Source of the DNA: Nilaparvata lugens
Lineage: Eukaryota > Arthropoda > Insecta > Hemiptera > Delphacidae
Reading direction: 5' to 3'
Length of the DNA stretch: 64,000 nt
Assembly: GCF_014356525.2 (NCBI RefSeq)
Contig: NC_052511.1
Span: 35,803,121 to 35,867,120, forward strand
Shown here: in pieces, positions 1 to 8,827 of the stretch
Layout: each line of letters begins with the position of its first letter
Numbering within the stretch: position 1 is the first letter of the stretch
Made by a program: the position numbers and the translations under genes
The notes under the pieces: generated by a model
Database searches by the model: none
The model's input: only the letters and a program-made list of their open reading frames with translations
What the model was told of the DNA's origin: nothing

Positions 1-119
1 CCAGCTGATCTTTTTCACCAACCATGTATTGGATTCTAGGCCTACACTGCGACATTGCAATATCGTAGGCCGCGGCCTTGTATTATAGGTGGTTATGGCT
101 GTAGCGTCATATAAGAAGA

Positions 120-196
120 AGTTCAGACGTGATTATGTCATTCGTGAATTTTCTATCCCGTACGTTTATAAGCCAACTATTTCCTTTATTATATTA
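120..196 (+). repeat. dispersed repeat fragment, 3' part of a short interspersed element
   Basis: The stretch starting GTTCAGACGTGAT and running through TCATTCGTGAATTTTCTATCCCG matches the 3' half of the element at 52417-52666 and, in the opposite orientation, 53234-53340. Three copies in one window show it is mobile DNA. The family is not assigned. Confidence 0.6.
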
Positions 197-199
197 CAC

Positions 200-580
200 A
201 AGATATGAGATAATAGTATTCTGGTGATTTTGAATTTCCACAATATCTATAGAACTACAAAGGAGTTGAAACTTCGAGTTTTCGCACATGAAGTCAGCAG
301 CACAATATACACGTAGACTCAATTTAGCATCCAATCCACCAAACAAACCCAAAATTTGGTCCCCAGAACCCGAATCTCGGATTCCCGAGTTCGAGTACGG
401 GTGTTGCTCTAATGTTACCGCAAGTATTCGGACTGTACTCGAGCACACTCGAACACACTTGGGCACACTCGAGCACAGAGCGGGAAATGCTCAAACTTCC
501 GCCGCCACAATAATTATCTGCGCCAGAAGTATCTTGATTGAAGCAGTCATTTCCTAGACATCTGCTTAATTACGTTTCAA
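200..580. other. no gene seen; short 12-base tandem at 437-476
   Basis: I see no coding signal. At 437-476 a unit close to ACTCGAGCACAC is repeated about three times with small changes. The open frames here are short and do not resemble a known protein. Confidence 0.5.
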
Positions 581-960
581 ACTCTGCATGGGAGAGGAAA
601 GGAGATACAATGAAAGAGAGAGTGGAATATAGAAGGTAAGAGAGAGAGAGAGAAAATGAGAGATTGAAAGAGATTTATTGTAATGAGAGGGGGGATGGAA
701 AGATGAATAAGAGAAAGAGATATATCGAAAGAAATATTTGAAACAAGGGAAAAAGAAATGGTGAGAGAAAGTCTATCACAAAATGAATGAGTAAGAGATA
801 GATATAAAATAAGGAAGATATTATGAAGTGAGAGAAAGTGATATGGTACGACGGGGTAGATGAAGTAAGTAAGTAGATATAGAGAAATGAAATGAGTAAG
901 AGCAGAGAATAATCATTCCCAGCCATGCATACAATAAATTGGTTATTCTTTTGTAACATT
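580..960. repeat. purine-rich GAGA tract
   Basis: Degenerate GAGA/GAAA repeats on the + strand. The Ser/Phe/Leu-rich frames read from the other strand are artefacts of this composition. Confidence 0.7.
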
Positions 961-1254
961 TAAGATTTCTCCATCTATGCAGAATACAATATCATTCAAT
1001 AAGCATATTATTTTTATACTTTGTTATTTTGTCCAATAGCTTATAATTCAGCTGAATATCATAATGAATTTGTTAATTTGACCTGAGTGCATATTGAACG
1101 ATGAAAAGAAAAAAATTGTGGTAACTGTAATATTATATTGTTCAATGGCTACTAGTCTACATGAATTGGAACAGTTTGAACAGATAATCAATAGTATTAG
1201 ATAATTTTCCTCAAGATATTCTCCCCATTGATACTCGGCCAAAGGAAGGAATAG

Positions 1255-1660
1255 GATATGGAATGAAATGGAGATGAGAAAAGAAATTTATTGAGATGGA
1301 ATAAGGGTGTAAAGGAAATCGAAAAATGAAGGCAGTAGACGTAGAAATAGAGATAGTGTAACAGAAAGAACAAAAGTGCATTTGTGAAAGAGAAGGAAAA
1401 AGTGAGCCAGAGATTGATTGATTGATTTATTTCCTTCCCTTATGGCGGAGTTGGGACTACTGGTCCTCTCTTCCACACAAGAGAGAGAAAAAGAGTATGA
1501 TTGTCGGAGAGAGTAAAAGAAAGGAAGACAGAAAAAATAGAATAGAAGAGTAACATAGACTGACAGAAAGAGTAGAAGAGAGAGATGAATTGTGAGAGAG
1601 AAAGTTGATGAGAGAAAGAGAGTGTGTGATAAAGTGAGAGAGAACCACACACGGACTGAC
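1255..1660. repeat. second purine-rich GAGA tract, interrupted
   Basis: Same composition as 580-960. It is broken at about 1412-1480 by a unique piece that begins with three TGAT repeats, probably a later insertion. Open frames on the minus strand are low-complexity artefacts. Confidence 0.7.
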
Positions 1661-1804
1661 AATCGGAGTTTAGCAGCACATGAAATTCATTAAACTGCTA
1701 TAATTACTTCACCTTTCGACTACAACTGCTTTGAATTAACTTTTGAACTTGCAGTGATGAGTTTTGTGGGTTCAATCACCTCTCTAATACAGATGCTTTA
1801 CACT

Positions 1805-1897
1805 CAGATTCACTTCACACTGTCAGCCTGCCTTCCAATGGTATCAATATGTTTTCTATTTAACTTATGATGACAGCACAACGAAAATCTCACTATA
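1805..1897. mobile_element. short palindromic MITE, copy 1
   Basis: Starts CAGATTCACTTCA and ends near AAATCTCACTATA. Inner arms CTGTCAGC and ATGACAG are complementary. It is one of ten copies of a family of about 92 bp whose consensus arms read roughly AGTGAGATTCACTTT and CTGTCAGCATT. Confidence 0.65.
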
Positions 1898-1918
1898 GTA
1901 GTAGGCAGAGTAATCTAA

Positions 1919-2012
1919 AGTGAGTTTCAGTTCAATCTGTCAGCATTTCTTATGTATAACGTCAATGCTTCCCATTCAACCAATGCTGACAGTATAAAGT
2001 AAATCTTACTAT
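1919..2012 (+). mobile_element. short palindromic MITE, copy 2
   Basis: Arms CTGTCAGCATT and AATGCTGACAG pair exactly. Outer arms AGTGAGTTTCAG and AATCTTACT pair imperfectly. It lies 21 bp after copy 1. Confidence 0.75.
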
Positions 2013-2155
2013 ATATTATATATGATGATAGATATTTAAAAAAATATATATTTGACATTATAATAGATATTTGATGTTCAATTATAGTCGATATTTAATA
2101 TTTGATGGCAGGCTCATAATTTTCATTATGTCAAACTCAGTTGTAATAGTATATT

Positions 2156-3118
2156 TCGCACCTAGGGCCGAAAATGAGACTTTTCCGGCTCGAAATCGGG
2201 TTTTAAGTCCGAGGCCGAAGGCCGAGGACTAGAAAAGATTGAGAGCCGGAAAAAAATTTTTGCCCATGGTGAGAACGTTATTTTTCGCCACACAGAAAAA
2301 TAAACAATATAAATATGAGAATAATTTATTGTTTATTAGGCACTTCCGAAAGCAAAGGAAGGTCATAGCACTAGCAAATCTGGTATTATTATAAATGTTT
2401 TAATAATTGAATAATAAACACAAATAATGAAAGTTTTTGATCAGCTGTTTTAGCACACTTGAAATTTGGCCAATCTGAATGTCAACATCAACAATGCTTG
2501 TTGTCATCGACTTCGGAAGTTTAGGTTACAAGTTCTATCCCACTCTGAGAATCGAATTTGAATAGTTTATAATATTTATATCTTATCTGAATTTCATTCA
2601 TCCAAATAAAATGATATTATATTATTGCAGAATACTTTATTCAATTCTAGAAGCATAAACTGATTCCGTTCATAAACTATTTGTAAAAACGTTCAGCACC
2701 ATGGATATTGCCCAAGTAGTTCGAAAATTATCCACCAGGTTTCGTGATAAACGATTAAACGCAGGTTTAAGTTTAGATTCTATTATACTCTGAAAATTGA
2801 ATTTGAATAGTTTATAATATTTTATTTGTATTTCATTTATCCAAATAGAATGATAGTATCTTATTGCAAATTACTTTATTCAATTCTAGAAGCATAAACT
2901 GATTCAGTTTCATAAACTATTTTGTAAACACGTTCACATCAAATCAGAATCAGCTGACTTCAAGGTTATTTTACAGCCCTAGGGCCGTAAAAATTTTACC
3001 GGCCTGGTCAGAAAACAATCATTTTCGGCCTCCATATGACGCACGTAAACCAGCTTATTACATCCAAGTGGGGCGAAAAATAAATTTTTTGCTATACCTC
3101 GTTTATTAGGCCTAGGTA
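2156..3118 (+). mobile_element. element bounded by related direct repeats (2156-2345 and 2974-3118)
   Basis: Both ends contain CCTAGGGCCG, then TTTTxCCGGC, later GCGAAAAATAA-like sequence and finally GTTTATTAGGC, in the same orientation. The left end also holds a fold-back centred on GAGGCCGAAGGCCGAGG. Between them lies a tandem duplication (2546-2700 and 2782-2936) and a short coding-like stretch at 2701. The layout resembles a small LTR-type (TRIM) element, or two copies of one MITE flanking unique DNA. I cannot separate these. Confidence 0.45.
2546..2936. repeat. direct duplication, two units about 236 bp apart
   Basis: Units 2546-2700 and 2782-2936 share GAATTTGAATAGTTTATAAT, CAATTCTAGAAGCATAAACT and the closing ACGTTCA with scattered differences. 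The 75-80 bases between them are unique and open with CACCATGG. Confidence 0.8.
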
Positions 3119-3399
3119 AGATGTAGTTAGCGATGTAGTGTAGAGAGTTTGGAGTTGATTTGATGCAGTAGGAGATCATTCTCATCAAATTTGATTGTAG
3201 ATGGAATAAAGCCTGGACTTGTTGATCTTCGGTTATGCAGTGAGTTGTTGAATCAAAGAATAAATTTTGATGAATAGTTAATGACTGATAACAGAGGAAA
3301 CTTATACCGTATGTTTGTTAAAACTTTGAACTTATAAGATTGTTTTATTATTAATAAAAATAGAAGTTAACTGAACATTTCATTTTACTTCTACTACTG

Positions 3400-3568
3400 T
3401 ACTATGTCAAGTTTAATTATTAAGTTATTTACTTAATCTATTGTACCCTGAGTATTTAGTATAATTTATAATTTTGTTTCTGTTTTGTATAGTTAAATTT
3501 TCATTTGGTTTCATTTTATTTTATTGATGTAATGTGCTTTTTTGGCGAAATAAATTCAATTCAATTCG
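3400..3568 (+). mobile_element. 3' end of a LINE-like retrotransposon with ATTCA tail
   Basis: AT-rich non-coding DNA ends in AATAAATTCAATTCAATTCG, a short simple-repeat tail of the kind left by non-LTR elements. No coding part remains. The left boundary is uncertain. Confidence 0.4.
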
Positions 3569-3580
3569 AAAAAAATTAAA

Positions 3581-3668
3581 TACCATTTGATAATGGCTTC
3601 ATATAGCCGAAACATGTTGTGAGGAAACAATTTTTAGAAAGGGTACTCAGATTTCTAATTTTATTTAT
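3581..3668 (+). mobile_element. Penelope-like 3' end with hammerhead-like motif
   Basis: TTGATAA at 3587-3593 is followed by a GGC...GCC stem, GAAA at 3609-3612, palindrome CATG and TT. The downstream AAAGGGTACTCAGATTTCTA resembles the tails at 33332, 33731 and 46766. The layout is that of a hammerhead core whose CUGANGA box has decayed to UUGAUAA. Confidence 0.45.
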
Positions 3669-3959
3669 TCATGTCCCTTGTTGCCCTCACGAAAAAAAGA
3701 TTCTATGTTCATAGTTGTACACAAACTTGAAAAATGAATAAATAAATAAATCCTGTGATAGGATTTTGCTAAAGATTGATTAAGAACGAAAAAAATTGCA
3801 TTAACCAAATTGCATAACAATCAGATTAGAACTAAACATTCAATTATTGCATCTGTGTCTCATTTATTGAAGATGAGATAACACCATATCAGTCTCAAAA
3901 AATGTCTGTATTTCACATTGACGTGAGTGCTTTGAGTGAAAACCTTTCAAGTGGACAAT
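3669..3959. other. no feature seen
   Basis: AT-rich DNA between the Penelope-like fragment and the presumed promoter of the defensin gene. It contains a short AATAAATAAATAAAT run near 3735. Confidence 0.5.
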
Positions 3960-3989
3960 ATTTAGAAAAACTGATCAAGGAAAGTTTGT

Positions 3990-4046
3990 GGGAAACGTTG
4001 AGTGGGTTGAGATAAAATTTATTGTTTGTCAAATATAAGAAGATAA
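3990..4046 (+). promoter_or_regulatory. candidate immune-type promoter region of the defensin gene
   Basis: GGGAAACGTT at 3990-3999 resembles a Toll/Imd kappa-B site. AGATAA occurs at about 4010 and 4041, a GATA-factor type site often paired with kappa-B in insect immune genes. TATAAG at 4034-4039 could be a TATA box about 95 bp before the start codon. All are short and could be chance. The transcription start is unknown. Confidence 0.3.
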
Positions 4047-4133
4047 TGCAGTCTTGAATGTCGAGATTGTTTTGAATTTTGCTCATTCAGGCTCTGTAGA
4101 ATCAGTGAGTGACTTGTCTGTGAAACAGTGAGA

Positions 4134-4212
4134 ATGTTCTCTTTAGTGAAGTTTCTTTTAGTTTTATCATTGATAGTAGTGAGCGTCTCTGCTGCTTCTT
4201 TTCAGAGCCTTG
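4134..4212 (+). other. defensin exon 1, coding part
   Basis: ATG at 4134 opens 26 codons plus one base and ends at donor GTGAGT (4213). The encoded segment is a textbook signal peptide. The start was chosen because it is the first ATG before the hydrophobic core. Confidence 0.85.
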
Positions 4213-7200
4213 GTGAGTCATTGAATATGAAATCATCATTGGTAGGTCATCAATTATTGATGATAATTTCCAACTGTACCATATTGAATGAGAAAGACTA
4301 AGAAATTGTCAAAAAACCATTGATTTATTGATAATTAGAAAGACCGGTTTCGGTTATTACACCATTGTTAATCTCTGATAAACTTTGACAATTTCTTACT
4401 CTTTTTCATTCAATATGAATAATTACCACAATATCAACTTCTTAACTACACAAAAAGTGAAACTGTACCATAGCTACAAATCTTGTTCACAATAATTAGA
4501 CTACTGTATTTGATGAATTGTTGATCAATATTTTGCAATGAAAATAGCTCAATATTAGAAAACTTTAATACAATAATTTTAAGAACTTATAATTCTTCGA
4601 ATAATTAGATGTTGAGATATTTATAATCAATATTGGTTCAAGAAACCAAAAATATTGTTTCAATAATTATTAACAAATAATAATAATAATATCGAGTGAT
4701 CTGGCTGGCTCAGGTCTAGAGTCAGAATTTTCAGGTCGTAACTGATCAATTTCAGGGTCAGGGTTCGGACGACTGCTTCTTAGGCAGCCGGGACCGACGA
4801 TTTAACGGCTCAATTAACAATTTCTTGGTTTAAGTATTCATGTATAACATGTATTGTAACTAGTATTCATGTATTCATGTAACTAGGATGTTTATGATTA
4901 TTTCATGAAATAATGAGAGAGATAATATTTCTAAATTCTATAATCCTCGACAAAAAAACTTATTCACAGTAGTTTTGCTAGTTTAATTTATCATTTCTGA
5001 AACGATGCTACTTGAAGTCATTCGCAATCATTCGATTTTTCTGAAAGAAAACACTTGTTCTAGGCCTACTGAAATTACTGTACTGAAACACAATAAAATT
5101 ATCAAGTACTGAATTGACCTGATTATTTTGCCAGAAGACAATAATTTCGTCTGGCGTCCAATGTGATTTCGGTTGATGACTCATGTCTGGTAGATTATTT
5201 ATTTATTATTCATTCCATTTATCATATAAAACACTATAATCAAAATATAATTTATTATGACCATGTAGGAGAAACTAGGCTGAGCCTGTACCATTTCTCT
5301 TCGAAATTTTGATGAAAATATTGGTTAGCGACAGCATAGAATACTGTGATGCGAATCCCTTTCCATGGTTAATGAAGAAAATTCATAAAATACGAATTAT
5401 AGAGAGTTTTTGCATACAAAACTACGAATTATACAGTTCGAGTATCACCCATCCTCGATTTTACTACGAAATACCGAGTGGACCAAAATACTTCGCTTTA
5501 CTACGAATTGTAGAGGCTTTTCCAAGTAACTGAGCTTCCACTACGAAAATAATTATAGACTATTACGAATTATTAACGTCTGAATTATCAATGCTCTACT
5601 GTATAATATAGTACAAATATATATTTTATTCAAATCTATATTCTCAGATTGTGATTTGGTGTGGAAATTGAAATGGACCTAACCTATGTATAATATATTT
5701 GGACAATTTGAAACTTAATTAGGAAACTCGAAAAGCTTTAGGCAGAGAAATCTCCTATAATTCCTTTTCCTTTCCTTTTTCCTTTTTCCTTCGTCCTGGT
5801 ACCCCCAGAAGAAGGGAGTTTATTATAGAAAATATAACAAACAAAAATGAAAAATACACTTATAAAAAGAAATCTTACAAACAAAACAAATGAAGAATAA
5901 TAAAAAAAAAAGCAAGAATGACAAAAGATAAGAAGATTCCCTTTCAGTAGAACATTTCAAATATTACAAACCAGACGAATTATAAATTCTCCAAAACCTT
6001 CTAAAGAAGGTTTGACTGGAGGAGTCAAGTTTTACATTATATTAAAAAAAACCATAGAAATAGTACATTGATACAATCAATCTTGATACAATCAAAATTA
6101 ATTGATACATTGATAATAATTCATTTAATTGTATTGTGTAGCAATAAAATAATAAAACAATGGGATTTCAGTTGTTGCTTATCACAAACAATAATACACA
6201 AGAAAAAATATATATAAAAAAAGAAAGAATTTATGAAAATCATTCAAATTCACTCAAATTATTTAACAGAAAGTGTTTCATCTTATTCTTAACAATTGAA
6301 ATTCTATCCAGACCAATTAAATCATCTGGCAACTCATTGAAAATAGTTGGTACAACATTACTAAGTTCACATTTACCATGATAATTATTGTATTCGGGCA
6401 CAATAAACCTCTTATAAGCAGCACCTTGTCTTCGCTCATGCAAAATTCTACTTGACATTTTAAAGTTATTAGAAAAATAATTATTTAATAAGATATCATA
6501 TCTGAAAAGCTCGTTTACAGGAAGAATGCTATATTTTTTAAACAAATTTGGCTTAGGGTAACTCTCTTGTTTTGAATGAACTATTTTCAGCAAGGAATTT
6601 TGTAATCTCTTAACTCTATCAATTTCATAGCCACTTGCATTACCCCAAACATTGACACCGTATCTTACTACGGATTCAGCTAGGGCTTTATAAACAACTA
6701 TCAATGTCTTCTTTGAGACAGATCGCTGTAAGTTATATAAACCAAATAGACATGAGCGAAGACGCTGGCATACACTATCAATGTGAGGACCCCACTTTAA
6801 ACAATCATCAATGAAAATACCTAGATACTTTTGAATTGTAACTTGTTTGACCTTTTCATTACAAGTACAAGGAGTTCCAAAGTTATTCTCATGTAGACAA
6901 TTCAAGGAATGCATAGTAATATTAGTGGACTTTGAGGTTTGACGTGGCGGTCTCATATGCATACAAGTGGTTTTTTTAAAATTCAAAGTCAAGCCATTAT
7001 CATGATAATTATATTTGTAATGAATTAGTTATGCATTTAAAAAATCACAATTTAATCCCTTCAGCTCAATTTGGATTCCAACGCGACAAATCAACTGGTC
7101 AGCTTTTATCCCAATTATGTAACTATATAAATAATAAATTAAATAAGAATTACCATGTTTTAATATTATTTCTAGATTTCAAGAAGACAGAATTAATAAT

Positions 7201-8159
7201 AATAATAATAATTATAATAATAATAAAATTATTAAAATAATTATTAATAATTATAATAATTAATAATGCTATTATTAATTCTGTGCTTTAGGCAATAGCC
7301 TGTTTTTTTCTTTCTCGATCATTGTATTGTATGTGCTAACCAAATAAATAAATAGTACTTTTGCATCCAGCACTGTCTGTTTATTGAAGCTCACGAACCT
7401 TCAAAAAATATCCAGTATTCTAGTATTCATAATAAATTAAGTATTTGACTATCATGTTCGAAATACTGTATTATTCTAAATGATAGATAAGTATGATTCG
7501 GTCTGAATCACTCACAGTAATCTACTCATTATATCATAAAGGCCCGGTTGCATAAAAGCCGGTCAAATTTTAACCGTGATTAATTCCACGAGAACCAATC
7601 AGAGAAGGTATTTTTGATAAGACGGCTTCTCTGATTGGTTCTCGTGGAATTAGTCTCGGTTAAAATTTGACCGGCTTTTGTGCAATTGCAATTAGTTCCA
7701 CGAGAACCAATCAGAGAAGGTCTTTTTGATAAGACGGCTTCTCTGATTGGTTCTCGTGGAATTAATCTCGGTTAAAATGTAACAGGCTTTTGAGCAACTG
7801 GCACAAAGAATCACAAACATCAAGTTCTTCGCATAGTTGAAAAATTTGTTCAAATTCTAAATTTTTCATTAGCATAGAAACAAATCTTGCATTTATTTCC
7901 ATCTTTGAATGTTCGTTAATTTCTTGTTACAGACGATGAAAAAGACGTGCCAGTACCAGAGAATCTGGACATGATGAGTGCTATGCTGGAATCCATAATA
8001 GGAAGCAAAGACATCATGCAGATCCCCGATGCAGACCCGGAAGGCTTGGACAATTTGAAAGAGAGATGCATTTTTGGAACAAGAGTTTGCAATCTCCACT
8101 GCGTGGCCAAAGGCAAACGCTATGGCAGGTGTGTTCATGGACGTTGTGTTTGCTACTAG
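4134..8159 (+). CDS. insect-type defensin precursor (CSalpha-beta antimicrobial peptide), two exons 4134-4212 and 7933-8159
   Basis: The spliced frame encodes a 101-residue secreted precursor. Residues 1-20 form a signal peptide (K6, hydrophobic core 7-18, likely cleavage after the SVSA motif). Residues 21-71 are an acidic propeptide. Residues 72-101 hold six cysteines at 72, 79, 83, 93, 98 and 100, giving C-x6-C-x3-C-x9-C-x4-C-x-C, which is the insect defensin spacing. The expected disulfides are 72-93, 79-98 and 83-100. Gly91-Arg92-Cys93 is the gamma-core. The mature part has six Lys/Arg and no acidic residue, fitting a membrane-active antimicrobial peptide released to haemolymph. The junction is G|GTGAGT to TTACAG|AC, phase 1, splitting codon 27. 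Oddities: no classical furin site precedes Cys72 (only Lys-Glu-Arg), and almost no N-terminal loop remains before the first cysteine. A related CSalpha-beta peptide with another target is possible. The frame is intact. Confidence 0.88.
4282..4459 (-). mobile_element. fold-back element with hammerhead-like core, intron copy
   Basis: Arms ATTGAATGAGAAAGACTAAG and its near complement CTTACTCTTTTTCATTCAAT end at 4423. The sequence after that (AATTACCACAATATCAACTT) recurs after other copies. Between them, on the minus strand, lie TTAACAA, GGTGTAATAACC, GAAA, CCGG and TC in hammerhead order (4337-4377). Confidence 0.6.
4460..5757. other. intron DNA, mostly unassigned
   Basis: AT-rich. A short AAT run lies at 4678-4692. 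A compositionally distinct, GC-richer piece at about 4695-4815 (around GGCAGCCGGGACCGACG) looks like a fragment of another mobile element. I see no coding signal. Confidence 0.4.
5763..6239 (-). mobile_element. 3' untranslated part of the inverted LINE copy
   Basis: Reading on the minus strand, AT-rich DNA follows the RT frame and ends in repeated GGAAAAA units (5763-5790), a plausible 3' simple-repeat tail. No internal gene is seen. Confidence 0.5.
6240..7019 (-). pseudogene. non-LTR retrotransposon reverse transcriptase, C-terminal fragment
   Basis: The frame is open from about 7019 (first Met at 6992) to 6240, about 260 codons. It opens just after where the catalytic FADD box should be, with NGLTLNFKKT. 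It contains KYLGIFIDD (residues 55-63 from the Met) and SVVRYGVNVWG, the thumb and connection motifs of Jockey/CR1-type RTs. Palm motifs A to C are missing, so the protein is inactive. The rest of the RT lies on the opposite strand at 7020-7187. It sits in the defensin intron. Confidence 0.75.
7020..7187 (+). pseudogene. inverted 5' piece of the same reverse transcriptase
   Basis: The + strand encodes HLKNHNLIPSAQFGFQ followed by STGQLL and FLDFKK. These are RT motif 2 (QFGF) and the start of motif A, where the catalytic Asp of FLD lies. It breaks off before KAFD. The fragment should precede the 6240-7019 piece in an intact protein, but is on the other strand and abuts it. Confidence 0.7.
7187..7285. 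repeat. AT-rich palindrome with AAT microsatellite core
   Basis: ACAGAATTAATAATAATA at the left is the reverse complement of TATTATTAATTCTGT at the right. The centre is an AAT/ATT simple repeat. It may be a small fold-back element or a microsatellite that grew at the LINE junction. Confidence 0.6.
7556..7801. mobile_element. hairpin MITE (GGCCCGGTTGCA family), doubled
   Basis: Long arms built on CACGAGAACCAATCAGAG and its complement form a near-perfect hairpin. A second hairpin of the same sequence (about 7690-7800) follows directly, so this is a tandem or nested pair. Related copies are at 15912-16068 and 17819-17968. It lies 130 bp before the defensin exon 2 acceptor. Confidence 0.8.
7933..8159 (+). 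other. defensin exon 2, propeptide and mature peptide
   Basis: Acceptor TTCTTGTTACAG ends at 7932. The open frame runs to TAG at 8157-8159. It carries the acidic propeptide and all six cysteines. A downstream in-frame GTG at 7947 should not be taken as a start, because the upstream exon supplies the signal peptide. Confidence 0.88.
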
Positions 8160-8224
8160 AACTGAATTACTTTTGTGAAGTAGAATTTACCATGAAATGT
8201 GTGATATTTACATTTTTTACATTC

Positions 8225-8230
8225 AATAAA
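8225..8230 (+). terminator. poly(A) signal of the defensin gene
   Basis: AATAAA 66 bases after the stop codon, in an AT-rich 3' untranslated region. It is the first such hexamer downstream. Confidence 0.7.
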
Positions 8231-8231
8231 C

Positions 8232-8743
8232 ATTGGTAATTTCATTAAAATACAGATATAAATGATTATTATCATCAATATTAATGTTGAATGTTCCCTG
8301 AATTTCGTAACTGGAACATCGTCGAAATTTTGTAAGTAAAGTTTGTAATAAAATTTTTAATTCTTCCACATTGTGATATTTATTAATTTATTGTTTCATA
8401 ATCATTTTCCAATATAGTATTTTCGTAGGGCTACTGTTTTCAGGGCTGATTGTAAAATCATCATAAAAATATTTAGTATACCATTTTAAACTTCTTTAAA
8501 AGTTTCATAAACAGTACTTGTTATTTCTATGCTAATTGAATAAATAATTAGTTCATCAATTTTTGATATTTCTCCATAAGTTGTATATACTAGAATTTGT
8601 CAGCTTACCATCATTTTATTACTACTCTTATTATAGTGTGATTGGAGAGATTTCCTCGACTTATAAATCTGAATATGTGTTCACTTTTTTCAGGGAACAA
8701 GCAGTGACTATTGGCTTTGATTACTTTGTCATTTGCAGCATTT
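8232..8743. other. no feature seen
   Basis: AT-rich DNA downstream of the defensin gene. Short frames have no recognisable content. Confidence 0.5.
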
Positions 8744-8752
8744 ATATATATT

Positions 8753-8811
<59 letters not shown>

Positions 8812-8827
8812 AAAATATATATATAGA
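8744..8827. repeat. TA microsatellite
   Basis: About 40 TA dinucleotides with a few interruptions (ATATATAC near 8788 and AAAA near 8812). Confidence 0.95.

Larger units (their letters stand above)
4213..7932 (+). other. defensin intron, 3720 bp, filled with mobile DNA
   Basis: Bounded by GTGAGT and TTACAG. It contains a fold-back element (4282-4459), an inverted LINE copy (5763-7190), an AT-rich palindrome (7187-7285) and a double hairpin MITE (7556-7801). The intron is far larger than both exons together, and most of its excess can be attributed to insertions. Confidence 0.75.
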
